Source: Pseudobdellovibrionaceae bacterium (GTDB lineage Bacteria > Bdellovibrionota > Bdellovibrionia > Bdellovibrionales > Bdellovibrionaceae). From it: 42,521 nt of DNA. The DNA lies in assembly GCA_947374445.1 (NCBI GenBank), contig CANCBY010000002.1:1-42521 (forward strand), given 5' to 3'. Made by a program: the position numbers and the translations under genes. Below the pieces are notes generated by a model that saw nothing but the letters and a program-made list of their open reading frames with translations, had not been told where the DNA came from and searched no databases. Position 1 is the first letter of the stretch. Each line of letters begins with the position of its first letter. Of the stretch, positions 8,013 through 14,847 are shown piece after piece.

Positions 8013-8905
8013 ACTTTTTTAATCGCCTTCTTGCCAAAGAGACCACTTGGCTTGAATAAAATAATTAAAATCAAAATTACAAATCCAGGCGTGTCTTTGT
8101 AACCCGTAGAAATATACCTGGCTGTCAAAGACTCCGAAAGGCCAAGCAAAAGTCCACCGGCCAACATTCCAAAGCCTGACTCTAAACCACCGATGATAGC
8201 CGCGCCATAGGCCTTAACACCTAGGACCGTCCCCATGGTCGCTGAGACGAACGTCAGCGGAGCAATTAAAACTCCAGCCACACCAGCGATCGCCGTTGAA
8301 AGCATAAACGAAAATAAAATGACGAAATTTTGATTGATGCCCATAAGGCCTGCGGTCATCTTGTCTTCACTTACAGCTTGAATGGCTTTACCTAAAATAC
8401 TTTTGCGGCGAAATAATTCCACCGCTGTCACAATCAAAATAGAAACAATGATGATAAGAATTTCTTGCGGAAAAATACCCGCTCCTGCAATACGCAGAGG
8501 CTCGCTGCCTAAGGGAGAACTAAAGCGAAAATCATCCGTGGACCAAAGCTGCTCGACTGCATTTTTAACAATAATACCAAACGCTAAGGTCGCAAGCACC
8601 CAGGCAAAGTCAGAACCACGTTTGACCGAAGGTTCCACCGCCACTTTGTAAACCAAAGCGCCCAATACCGAGCAAACAATCACAACCGCAACTAAAGCCA
8701 CAAAAAAACTATTGCCGTTGGGCTCACCTGTCTTGGTATTCATGTAAACTAACAGACCCACCACACCGCCGGTCATCAACAAATTCCCGAGAGAAAAATT
8801 GATGGTCTTTGATGTGGAGAAAGTCATGTTATAACCAAAAGCAATCAGGGCATAAATCATGCCCTGAGCCACTCCTGAAATTAAAAGCTGTAAAACTTCA
8901 GCCAT
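8009..8905 (-). CDS. livH: Branched-chain amino-acid ABC transporter permease LivH
   Basis: This 298-residue protein of about eight membrane segments begins with the LivH-type pattern GVAQGMIYALIAFGYNMTF and contains the conserved GAAIIGGLESGFGMLAGGLLLGLSE-type region near the C-terminus (the ATPase-contact loop). It forms the channel with the LivM part of the fused protein. The start is 12 bp after the livK stop, with only a weak AGGCG upstream, so translation probably depends on livK. Length and order match the family. Confidence 0.93.
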   Translation of the reverse strand: MAEVLQLLISGVAQGMIYALIAFGYNMTFSTSKTINFSLGNLLMTGGVVGLLVYMNTKTGEPNGNSFFVALVAVVIVCSVLGALVYKVAVEPSVKRGSDFAWVLATLAFGIIVKNAVEQLWSTDDFRFSSPLGSEPLRIAGAGIFPQEILIIIVSILIVTAVELFRRKSILGKAIQAVSEDKMTAGLMGINQNFVILFSFMLSTAIAGVAGVLIAPLTFVSATMGTVLGVKAYGAAIIGGLESGFGMLAGGLLLGLSESLTARYISTGYKDTPGFVILILIILFKPSGLFGKKAIKKV

Positions 8906-8917
8906 TATAAAATGCGC

Positions 8918-10078
8918 CTACTTTTTTGTTGGAGCTACAACAAGTCCGTCTTTTACTACACCCATCAAAACATTTTCATCCTTGATAGCCTCGTGATCTT
9001 TAGCGCCAAATGCTTGCTTGAAGTTTCCAGTGGCTCCTTCGTAAGGCTTTTTCAAACCTTCGAGTGCCAATCTGATTTTTGACCCATCAGTAGAGCCGGC
9101 TTGTTCAATTGCCATCTTCATCAAATACATAGAGTCATAGCCTTGAGCTGCCGAAACCGCAGAAGTAATAGGATCTTCTTTGAATTTAGCTTTGTAAGCA
9201 GCGACAAACTTTTTACCCGCAGTTGTGGTCGGAGCAGACTCAATAAAAGTCTGAGGCATCATTGTGCCGTTTCCATTTTTGCCCGCGTTGTTAGTAAAGT
9301 TAGACATTGAAGCTGTCCAGCTAGCGATCATTGGAACTTTCCAGCCGATACGATCCATCGAATTAACGACAGCAGCCAACTCAGGCCCAATTCCGTAAGC
9401 CAAAACAACATCGGCACCCGCAGCTTTTGCTTGTTGAAGCTGCGCTGTCATATCTGAATCCTTGATTTTGAATTTGCCTGTGAAAACAGCGGCAACACCA
9501 AGACCCTTAAGAACACCTTCGATTTTTTCGCGTCCGTTTTGACCATAATTTGTGTCATCGCACAAAATTGCAGGTTTTTTGAAGCCAGAAACTTTAAGCG
9601 CTTGTTGAACAATCATTTTAGATTGAACGTCATCGTTGGCCGCAATACGAAACACGTAGTTCTCTGGAAACTCAGCAAACATTTCGTTCACTTTGGCACC
9701 GGCGCTCACATTGATAATTTGCGGAATTTTATGCTCTTGCGGATAACGAGTGCTGGCATTTGCAACGCCCGTGTTAGCAGGGCCCAAAACACCGACAACA
9801 TGCTCTTTGTCCAGAAGCTCTTGCATGATCTGCCCGCCTCTTTCGTTTTTAGCTTCGTCATCACGCTCAACAAGAATAATCTTTTTACCTAAAACTCCGC
9901 CCGCCGCATTGATTTGCTCAACCGCAAGCTGGACGCCATTTCGCATTGACACACCCATGGGAGCAGAGCCGCCCGTGAAAGGTCCGTAGACACCAATTTT
10001 AATATCGTCGGCAAAAGCCAGTGAGCTAAAAGAAACCGTTGCAGAAATCATTGCCGCAGCAATACACGTAAACTTCAT
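8918..10078 (-). CDS. livK: Periplasmic branched-chain amino-acid-binding protein LivK-type
   Basis: This is a type-I periplasmic binding protein of 386 residues with a signal peptide ending LAFA-D. The mature part opens with the hallmark IKIGVYGPFTGG, followed by the NGVQLAVEQINAAGG helix. An in-frame ATG eight codons upstream (10102) exists, but the ATG at 10078 is chosen because GGAGG lies directly before it and the signal peptide then begins normally with MKFTC. It is the first gene of the liv operon and delivers the ligand to LivH/LivMG. Ligand specificity (Leu/Ile/Val, amide or another small molecule) cannot be read from sequence alone. Confidence 0.93.
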   Translation of the reverse strand: MKFTCIAAAMISATVSFSSLAFADDIKIGVYGPFTGGSAPMGVSMRNGVQLAVEQINAAGGVLGKKIILVERDDEAKNERGGQIMQELLDKEHVVGVLGPANTGVANASTRYPQEHKIPQIINVSAGAKVNEMFAEFPENYVFRIAANDDVQSKMIVQQALKVSGFKKPAILCDDTNYGQNGREKIEGVLKGLGVAAVFTGKFKIKDSDMTAQLQQAKAAGADVVLAYGIGPELAAVVNSMDRIGWKVPMIASWTASMSNFTNNAGKNGNGTMMPQTFIESAPTTTAGKKFVAAYKAKFKEDPITSAVSAAQGYDSMYLMKMAIEQAGSTDGSKIRLALEGLKKPYEGATGNFKQAFGAKDHEAIKDENVLMGVVKDGLVVAPTKK

Positions 10079-10231
10079 TCTAGAACCTCCATGTTGTATC
10101 AACTTACTCTTAGACCTTTAGTGATGAAAAAATCATGGCACGGCTAGAACAAAAACTCCAAGATATTTCAATGATTCAAAGCTTCATTTATACTACCGAT
10201 AATACTGATAATATATCTCAAAAAACCAAAG

Positions 10232-10837
10232 CTAAATTGAGCGAGCTAATACCTGAACCATTTCTTGAAATATGATGTGGGTCAGTCCCCATAAAATATC
10301 TCCTTCAGGCAATTTGATCCCCGGAATCTCACCACCTCTATCAGGAAAATGCAGTAAAGTTTGGCTCAGGCTACTCTTTAGATAAGACAATGGCACCCAG
10401 AAGACACAGTCTACCTCAAGCGCATTTAAACTGGGCTCAGGAAGCGCTTCCTCAACAAAAAAAACTAAGGGTCGGAGGTAAAATCTCTGCATTCCCGATC
10501 GGTTTCGGGCCTGAACGTCCGTCAAATAGCCAACAAAACTCGCGCGCCCTAAACTCCATCCGACCTCTTCGCGAATCTCACGAAGAGCGGCTTCAATATC
10601 GTCGACGTCGCCGTCGTCTTTGCGTCCACCAGGAAAAGCTATCTGCCCTGACCAAGGGTCTTTTTCACTCTTCGCTCGACGGATAAATGCCAAGCGCACA
10701 CCTTCAGCATCCAACTGAAGGATTGCCGCAACACAAGCACAGCTCGAAAATTCACTTGCCAAACTGCGAGGCGGCTCTTGATGCAGTTTTGATTTAAATT
10801 CGGCTTTTAATTTTTTGCTGCGTTCTTTCGCGGTCAT
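10232..10837 (-). CDS. Nudix hydrolase, CoA-pyrophosphatase type
   Basis: The 201 residues contain SGQIAFPGG, then a Nudix box ending ALREIREEVGW. The spacing between GG and the REXXEE helix is the longer one seen in NudL/YeaB-type coenzyme A pyrophosphatases, as is the preceding 'FIRRA...PWSGQIAFPGG' pattern. These enzymes cleave CoA and acyl-CoA to phosphopantetheine derivatives and 3',5'-ADP with Mg2+. The REIREE glutamates needed for metal binding are present. No signal peptide is seen. The ribosome binding site is poor. It stands alone between the liv operon and an ambiguous stretch upstream. Confidence 0.85.
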   Translation of the reverse strand: MTAKERSKKLKAEFKSKLHQEPPRSLASEFSSCACVAAILQLDAEGVRLAFIRRAKSEKDPWSGQIAFPGGRKDDGDVDDIEAALREIREEVGWSLGRASFVGYLTDVQARNRSGMQRFYLRPLVFFVEEALPEPSLNALEVDCVFWVPLSYLKSSLSQTLLHFPDRGGEIPGIKLPEGDILWGLTHIIFQEMVQVLARSI

Positions 10838-11117
10838 AACTGCCTATTTAAGGCCGATGAAATCGCGATTTCAAAGAAAATCACTGTGTTAAAAAGTTGG
10901 ACAGAAATGACATTGAGCGACCCTGTGTCGATATCATGGGCAACGCAGTCATCGTCATATCGAATCCAACTCGATCTAAGCTCGATTTCAGTTTGGCTCG
11001 ATTCAAGCTTTCTATACCGCTGAATATCGTTTGGGCCAAGGCAGAAGTTGACCACTCCCAACACTTTCGAAGCGGTAACACTTAAAACTAAAACGGGATA
11101 AAACCCAAAGGACCAAT
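10838..11117. other. Ambiguous 280-bp stretch between divergent genes
   Basis: It lies between the Nudix gene (minus) and the exported protein at 11118 (plus). A minus-strand frame runs 10834-11190, touching the Nudix start as ATGA, but it has no ribosome binding site and begins inside the plus-strand gene. A plus-strand frame from about 10853 reads like protein to a TGA at about 11028 and continues open in the same frame to a TAA at about 11101. Either frame could be a remnant. The promoters for both neighbours must also lie here. I annotate no gene. Confidence 0.4.
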
Positions 11118-11681
11118 ATGAAATCATTAAATTTGCTAGCGCTCTCGTTGTTAGTTTTAACTCAAAGCCATTCTTTTGCCGGCAATACAAGCCAACTTAT
11201 AACTCAAGCCAGCTGCAAAATTAGCAGTACAAAAACCAATATTAAAGAGTTGGAACTTATCACGGTGGCGAAGAGCTGGAACCCATGCATCAACATGGCA
11301 TTGAGAAGCAATGTTTCTTCTTACGAAGTTCTATTGAGCGGCAGCGAGTATATTTACGATTCAGCAAGCGGTCAGCCTATGGAGTACACAAAGTATTTAA
11401 GCACGGAGTCCGCTGATTCCACCAAAGGACCTCTTCGATGCCACAGCCTGTGGGACTCAAAACTCATTTTTGTTAAATGCAAGGGCCAAGACGGACTTGC
11501 ACAAGTTAACAAAAATTTTATTATAGCAGACGGCACAGCTATCGAAGCAAGCTGCAACGAAAAAAGCGAAGTCTACGAAGATATGAACTTCTTTAAGCGA
11601 CTCTATTTAGATACCAAATATGACAATATAAGCAAAGAAGCCATAAAACAGCAAAATTCTTTTGGCGGAGAATGCGGCTAA
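11118..11681 (+). CDS. Exported Cys-containing protein, unknown
   Basis: This 187-residue protein has a signal peptide (core about residues 5-15, cleavage SFA-G). The mature part contains six cysteines, spread from the early ASCK motif to the C-terminal GECG, which fits a disulfide-stabilised periplasmic or secreted domain. The pattern VAKSWNPCINMALRSN and the late Tyr/Asp-rich helix match no family I know. The ribosome binding site AAAGGA precedes the ATG. It is followed after 48 bp by the exported phosphatase gene in the same direction, and no terminator is visible between them, so the two are probably co-transcribed. Confidence 0.82.
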   Translation: MKSLNLLALSLLVLTQSHSFAGNTSQLITQASCKISSTKTNIKELELITVAKSWNPCINMALRSNVSSYEVLLSGSEYIYDSASGQPMEYTKYLSTESADSTKGPLRCHSLWDSKLIFVKCKGQDGLAQVNKNFIIADGTAIEASCNEKSEVYEDMNFFKRLYLDTKYDNISKEAIKQQNSFGGECG

Positions 11682-11729
11682 TATTAACCCGCTTTAAAAC
11701 CTGACATTAAACCCGACGAAGGACAAATC

Positions 11730-12377
11730 ATGACCCAGCAAAAGAAAGCTTCTCGCTCAGCCCAAACACTTTTAGCTCTATGTATTGCCTGTGCAACAAC
11801 AGCAGCGCTCGCAAAAAAACAAGAGACCTCTCTGCCTTCAGAAAAAATCGCCTCTCAGCAAATCATTAACTTTCATAAATTTGGTGCTCAGCTTTACCGC
11901 GGCGCCAGGCCTCAGGGTAATAATTTTTCGATCCTGAAAAAACTAGGCATCAAAACAGTGATCGATTTGCAAGGTGGCGATATTAAAGATTTTTATTTAG
12001 GATGGGCCGCTGAGCACTTAGAGCCAGGTGAAAAAGCCGAATGGATTGCTTTTGAAGAGGCAACCTTCAAAAGCCTAGGAATCAACTTTGTAAACCTTCA
12101 ACTCTCTGCTGTTTCACCGATTACGGCCGATGAAGGCTATGGAATAGGAAGCATCCTCGCCATGATGAATAATCCTTCAAATCAACCCGTCTACGTCCAC
12201 TGCGAACACGGCAAGGATCGGACAGGCCTTGTCGTCGCGCTTTATCGAGTCTTTTATCAAAACTGGAAGCGAATGGATGCTTGGCGCGAAATGCTTGGCT
12301 TCGGCCACGCCGCCGGAATTATTGTAACTTCAGATATGGATTCATTCTTCTTTGCGGCGACAAAGGGACGGCAGTAA
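11730..12377 (+). CDS. Exported dual-specificity/tyrosine phosphatase-like protein
   Basis: This 215-residue protein carries the cysteine phosphatase signature HCEHGKDRTG (CX5R). Upstream are YRGARPQ and IKTVIDLQGG, which are typical of the bacterial dual-specificity/Y_phosphatase3 group. A general-acid Asp should lie in the IDLQGGDIKDF or later loop. An N-terminal hydrophobic segment ending ATTAALA-K acts as a signal peptide or anchor, placing the enzyme in the periplasm or outside. Substrates could be phosphoproteins, inositol phosphates or other phosphoesters. AAGGA precedes the ATG. An exported CX5R phosphatase is more usual in pathogens and predators than in free-living relatives, so action on a host or prey molecule is possible but not shown. 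Confidence 0.82.
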   Translation: MTQQKKASRSAQTLLALCIACATTAALAKKQETSLPSEKIASQQIINFHKFGAQLYRGARPQGNNFSILKKLGIKTVIDLQGGDIKDFYLGWAAEHLEPGEKAEWIAFEEATFKSLGINFVNLQLSAVSPITADEGYGIGSILAMMNNPSNQPVYVHCEHGKDRTGLVVALYRVFYQNWKRMDAWREMLGFGHAAGIIVTSDMDSFFFAATKGRQ

Positions 12378-12388
12378 AGGCCTAAACA

Positions 12389-13036
12389 TTAGAAAACTAA
12401 AAACCGCTGAAACTGCTCACGGAATTCATCTGGAAAAGCTTTTTGTCGCAAAAAACTTTTCACCAACTCTTTGTCTATTGGTTTTCTTTTCGTCAAAAGG
12501 TCGTAACAATCTTGAATTGAGGGCGAGCCTTCCTGCAAATGCGTGCGCTGAAAAAGTGCACCCAACTGGATACGACCCGGCCGTAAAACCCGAAAATAAA
12601 CTCCTGATTTTCCGTGTTTGATAAAAAGCCTCTGTGCATCCTTGCTTTGAAAACGAAAATTGAGTTTGGAACAGGGAATTCTCGGCGACGTGGCTTCGAG
12701 CAAAACCTCTCCGACCTGAAATTGATCGCCCACAAAAACCTGTGCTTCATCAAGCTCCGACAAACTTAAGTTTTCACCTACATCACCCATTTGAATATCC
12801 GTGAGCGACAAAACCTGAGCGTAACTCTGGAGGCCTGGCCAAGAAAACGCATAAACCACACTGTGCTCTCGGCAATGATACTTGGGAGCGTCAAAAATAT
12901 CGTTTTCAATATTTAGTTTTTTAACGATAAGGCCATCAACCGAAGGCCTCTTGATCATCGAAGAGCGAATTTTCTGACCTTGAAATTCAAAATCTCGAGG
13001 CTGAGAAAGATTCGTCGAAAGAACTCTCATATGCAT
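12389..13036 (-). CDS. MOSC-domain protein (YiiM-like)
   Basis: The 215 residues show the MOSC fold signs: an early SSMIKRPSVDGLIVKKLNI strand, GDVGENLSL, VGDQFQVGEVLLEATSPRIPCSKLNFRF with the conserved cysteine, and GVYFRVLRPGRIQLGALFQ. The family (YiiM, YuaD) is linked to molybdenum-cofactor enzymes and reduction of N-hydroxylated compounds, with the cysteine as the presumed cofactor or sulfur ligand. It is cytoplasmic. The start is one of two close ATGs (13036 or 13030), both with weak ribosome binding sites. It is convergent with the phosphatase gene, 11 bp away, and follows the gene at 13043 with a 6-bp gap, so these two are likely co-transcribed. Confidence 0.85.
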   Translation of the reverse strand: MHMRVLSTNLSQPRDFEFQGQKIRSSMIKRPSVDGLIVKKLNIENDIFDAPKYHCREHSVVYAFSWPGLQSYAQVLSLTDIQMGDVGENLSLSELDEAQVFVGDQFQVGEVLLEATSPRIPCSKLNFRFQSKDAQRLFIKHGKSGVYFRVLRPGRIQLGALFQRTHLQEGSPSIQDCYDLLTKRKPIDKELVKSFLRQKAFPDEFREQFQRFLVF

Positions 13037-13042
13037 TCCGGC

Positions 13043-13681
13043 CTATAAAGACTCAAAATTAAATCGAGTCGCAGCTAAAACATTAACCTGCTCATCAAGC
13101 TTTTGGTTGACGTTGCTCTTTAGGCTTTTCTTAGCAAAATAGCCAGTAAAGCCCCTTAGCAGTGGGCACTGAGTGGTGTTGAAAACTGCGTCGATTCGAT
13201 CGATAGTCTCGCCGCGGATAGCTTGCACTTCTTGAATCATTTTTGTTGTCAGCATTTGACTATATTTGTCTGAAAAAAAATCTGATTTGCTTTTCTCAGT
13301 GCTCAACAGCAATGAATCTAGCATCGACAGCTGTCTACCCAACAAAGTGAACATTTTTTCACAGCGTAAGACTTCAATTCTCTGCAAAGATTGAATGCAA
13401 AACTCTTTTTCTTCAGTGCTCAGCCGCTCAATATAAGAGCCGTGTTTTTGCAACAGGGTCTCACGCAAAGTATCCACAGCACATGCCTTTTGCTCATCTG
13501 ACAGGTGAGCCTCAAGAGCCGCTCGAAAATCTAATACTGGGATAACATTTATAGCCGTAGCGTGGGCAGAGCTATCAAAATTGCTATTGTGATTATCAGC
13601 TCGAGTGACACTTGGAATCACCAATGCCACCAACAAAAAAGCGCTCATCAAAGTTCTCGTCATTTGAGTTGTTTTATCCAC
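13043..13681 (-). CDS. Exported helical protein, unknown
   Basis: This 212-residue protein has a signal peptide (core about residues 10-26, cleavage TRA-D). The mature part is mostly predicted helix with four cysteines (about residues 67, 95, 106 and 173) spaced for disulfides. The C-terminus is FNFESL. The GTG at 13681 is chosen as start because GGGGA lies a few bases upstream; an ATG six codons later is the alternative. It shows no family signature I recognise. It is immediately upstream of the MOSC gene on the same strand. Confidence 0.75.
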   Translation of the reverse strand: MDKTTQMTRTLMSAFLLVALVIPSVTRADNHNSNFDSSAHATAINVIPVLDFRAALEAHLSDEQKACAVDTLRETLLQKHGSYIERLSTEEKEFCIQSLQRIEVLRCEKMFTLLGRQLSMLDSLLLSTEKSKSDFFSDKYSQMLTTKMIQEVQAIRGETIDRIDAVFNTTQCPLLRGFTGYFAKKSLKSNVNQKLDEQVNVLAATRFNFESL

Positions 13682-13863
13682 TTTTATTCCCCAACTTTTA
13701 ACCGTGCATCTAATCTATAAGGGGAGGATTATGATACCGGCCCTGACGTGAGGCAAATACTTTTAATTCCCCGACAAACCAACCGATTCATTTTGCATGA
13801 ACGCTCATTAATGGCAGATAGAGGGCCATCAAATTGTCATAAATTCACGCTTTAGCAAAAAGC

Positions 13864-13902
13864 AATGGCAGTCGCACGAGCCTTCTCGCCGACACTGCCA
13901 TT
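13864..13902 (-). terminator. Terminator after the His/Asp-rich lipoprotein gene
   Basis: AATGGCAGT (13864-13872) pairs with ACTGCCATT (13894-13902), and an inner CGAG-CCTT-CTCG hairpin caps the stem. On the minus strand it is followed by GCTTTTTTGC. It lies about 78 nt beyond the stop codon at 13980. The rest of the 298-bp gap 13682-13979 shows no gene. Confidence 0.7.
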
Positions 13903-13979
13903 ACTCCATATCGCCTCTTCGACAATGGAAAAGCACTAGAAGAGCAATAGATTTAGCGCCATATATTTCTAGCGAATAG

Positions 13980-14615
13980 CTAATGCCAAGCCGGGGTGCT
14001 CGCCAAATCGCTCTTCATTTGTTGGAATACTTGATGTGTCTCACCTAGCTCGAGCCCCAAAGAGGCACTCACGTCCTCAAGTGAAGTCACCGAAGGATTT
14101 TCTCCCTGAGCCATTGCAACCAAATCTTGATGGCTCAAACCCATACTCTCGATTTGAGTGAAATCGCTTTGTTTGGCAGCAACCAATGCCGACCAAACCT
14201 TTTCAGCTGCCGTGTCTGAAATTTGAAAGTGCTTTGCGGTGGCAGCAACTTCAGATGAAACTTCAGTCAAAGCCACAACCGCATCAGCCTGCACCGATAC
14301 ATCTAGATTTGCATCCGTATTGTCAATAAGCTGCAGGGAATTTAGCGACATGCCGTATCGATTTCCGGGACGAACAGGATCGAGAGGTGGAATTGGCGGC
14401 AGCGGCCGCGGATGATGATAGCCACCTCCATGATTGCGATCGCGGTCATCGCGGTGATCATAGCTGCCGTTATTTGAATCGAGTCCATCTGCTACGACCG
14501 CTCCAATAATAACGCCAGCACCTAAGGCGACATCTTCGCTAGTGCACGCTGTGAGGTTCATCGTGCTTAGAGCTAAAAAACTCACAATGCCTAGAACTTT
14601 GATTTGCTGCTTCAT
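13980..14615 (-). CDS. Lipoprotein with a His/Asp/Pro-rich linker
   Basis: Starting from the ATG at 14615, which has GGAG before it, the protein is 211 residues. The signal peptide MKQQIKVLGIVSFLALSTMN leads to a lipobox ending LTAC, so Cys24 is the predicted lipid anchor. The frame extends 30 codons upstream to 14705, but that would bury the signal peptide. A short Gly/Ala-rich hydrophobic stretch (GAGVIIGAVVADG) follows the lipobox. Then comes a DHRDDRDRNHGGGYHHPRP segment and a Pro-rich linker, then a helical C-terminal half with Ser/Asp/Glu-rich repeats. The His/Asp stretch could bind metal ions. It has its own terminator. No family recognised. Confidence 0.8.
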   Translation of the reverse strand: MKQQIKVLGIVSFLALSTMNLTACTSEDVALGAGVIIGAVVADGLDSNNGSYDHRDDRDRNHGGGYHHPRPLPPIPPLDPVRPGNRYGMSLNSLQLIDNTDANLDVSVQADAVVALTEVSSEVAATAKHFQISDTAAEKVWSALVAAKQSDFTQIESMGLSHQDLVAMAQGENPSVTSLEDVSASLGLELGETHQVFQQMKSDLASTPAWH

Positions 14616-14775
14616 ATTTTCTCCACTCTTTTCAGTCAATGGGCCTGAGACAATCTGCCCCCAAATCCCCTTGATCGAGTGGCTGCTCATGGCGTTAAAA
14701 TCCATTGAGCAGGAACTGTGCCGAGCAAGATGACACCACTCGCAAACGAATAAATTAAAAAATTTTTTGTTTTAA

Positions 14776-14829
14776 AATGCCGATGTTCTCGATCAAATCT
14801 TGCGAATGTTTATCAAGAACATCGGCATT
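14776..14829 (-). terminator. Terminator after the 810-residue exported protein
   Basis: AATGCCGATGTTCT (14776-14789) and AGAACATCGGCATT (14816-14829) form a perfect 14-bp stem around a 26-nt loop that can pair further (TCGATCA/TATCAAGA). On the minus strand it exits into TTAAAACAAAAAATTTTTT. It is 19 nt beyond the stop codon at 14848. Confidence 0.8.
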
Positions 14830-14847
14830 ACAGCTTGCAACTCTGCC

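Noticed and set aside
10177..10202. FliA-like CAAAGCTT-N10-ACCGATAA on the plus strand
   Set aside because: Spacing is one base short and it would transcribe antisense to the Nudix gene with no plus-strand gene ahead.
10834..11190. 118-codon minus-strand frame touching the Nudix start as ATGA
   Set aside because: It starts inside the exported-protein gene on the other strand and has no ribosome binding site at any in-frame start.
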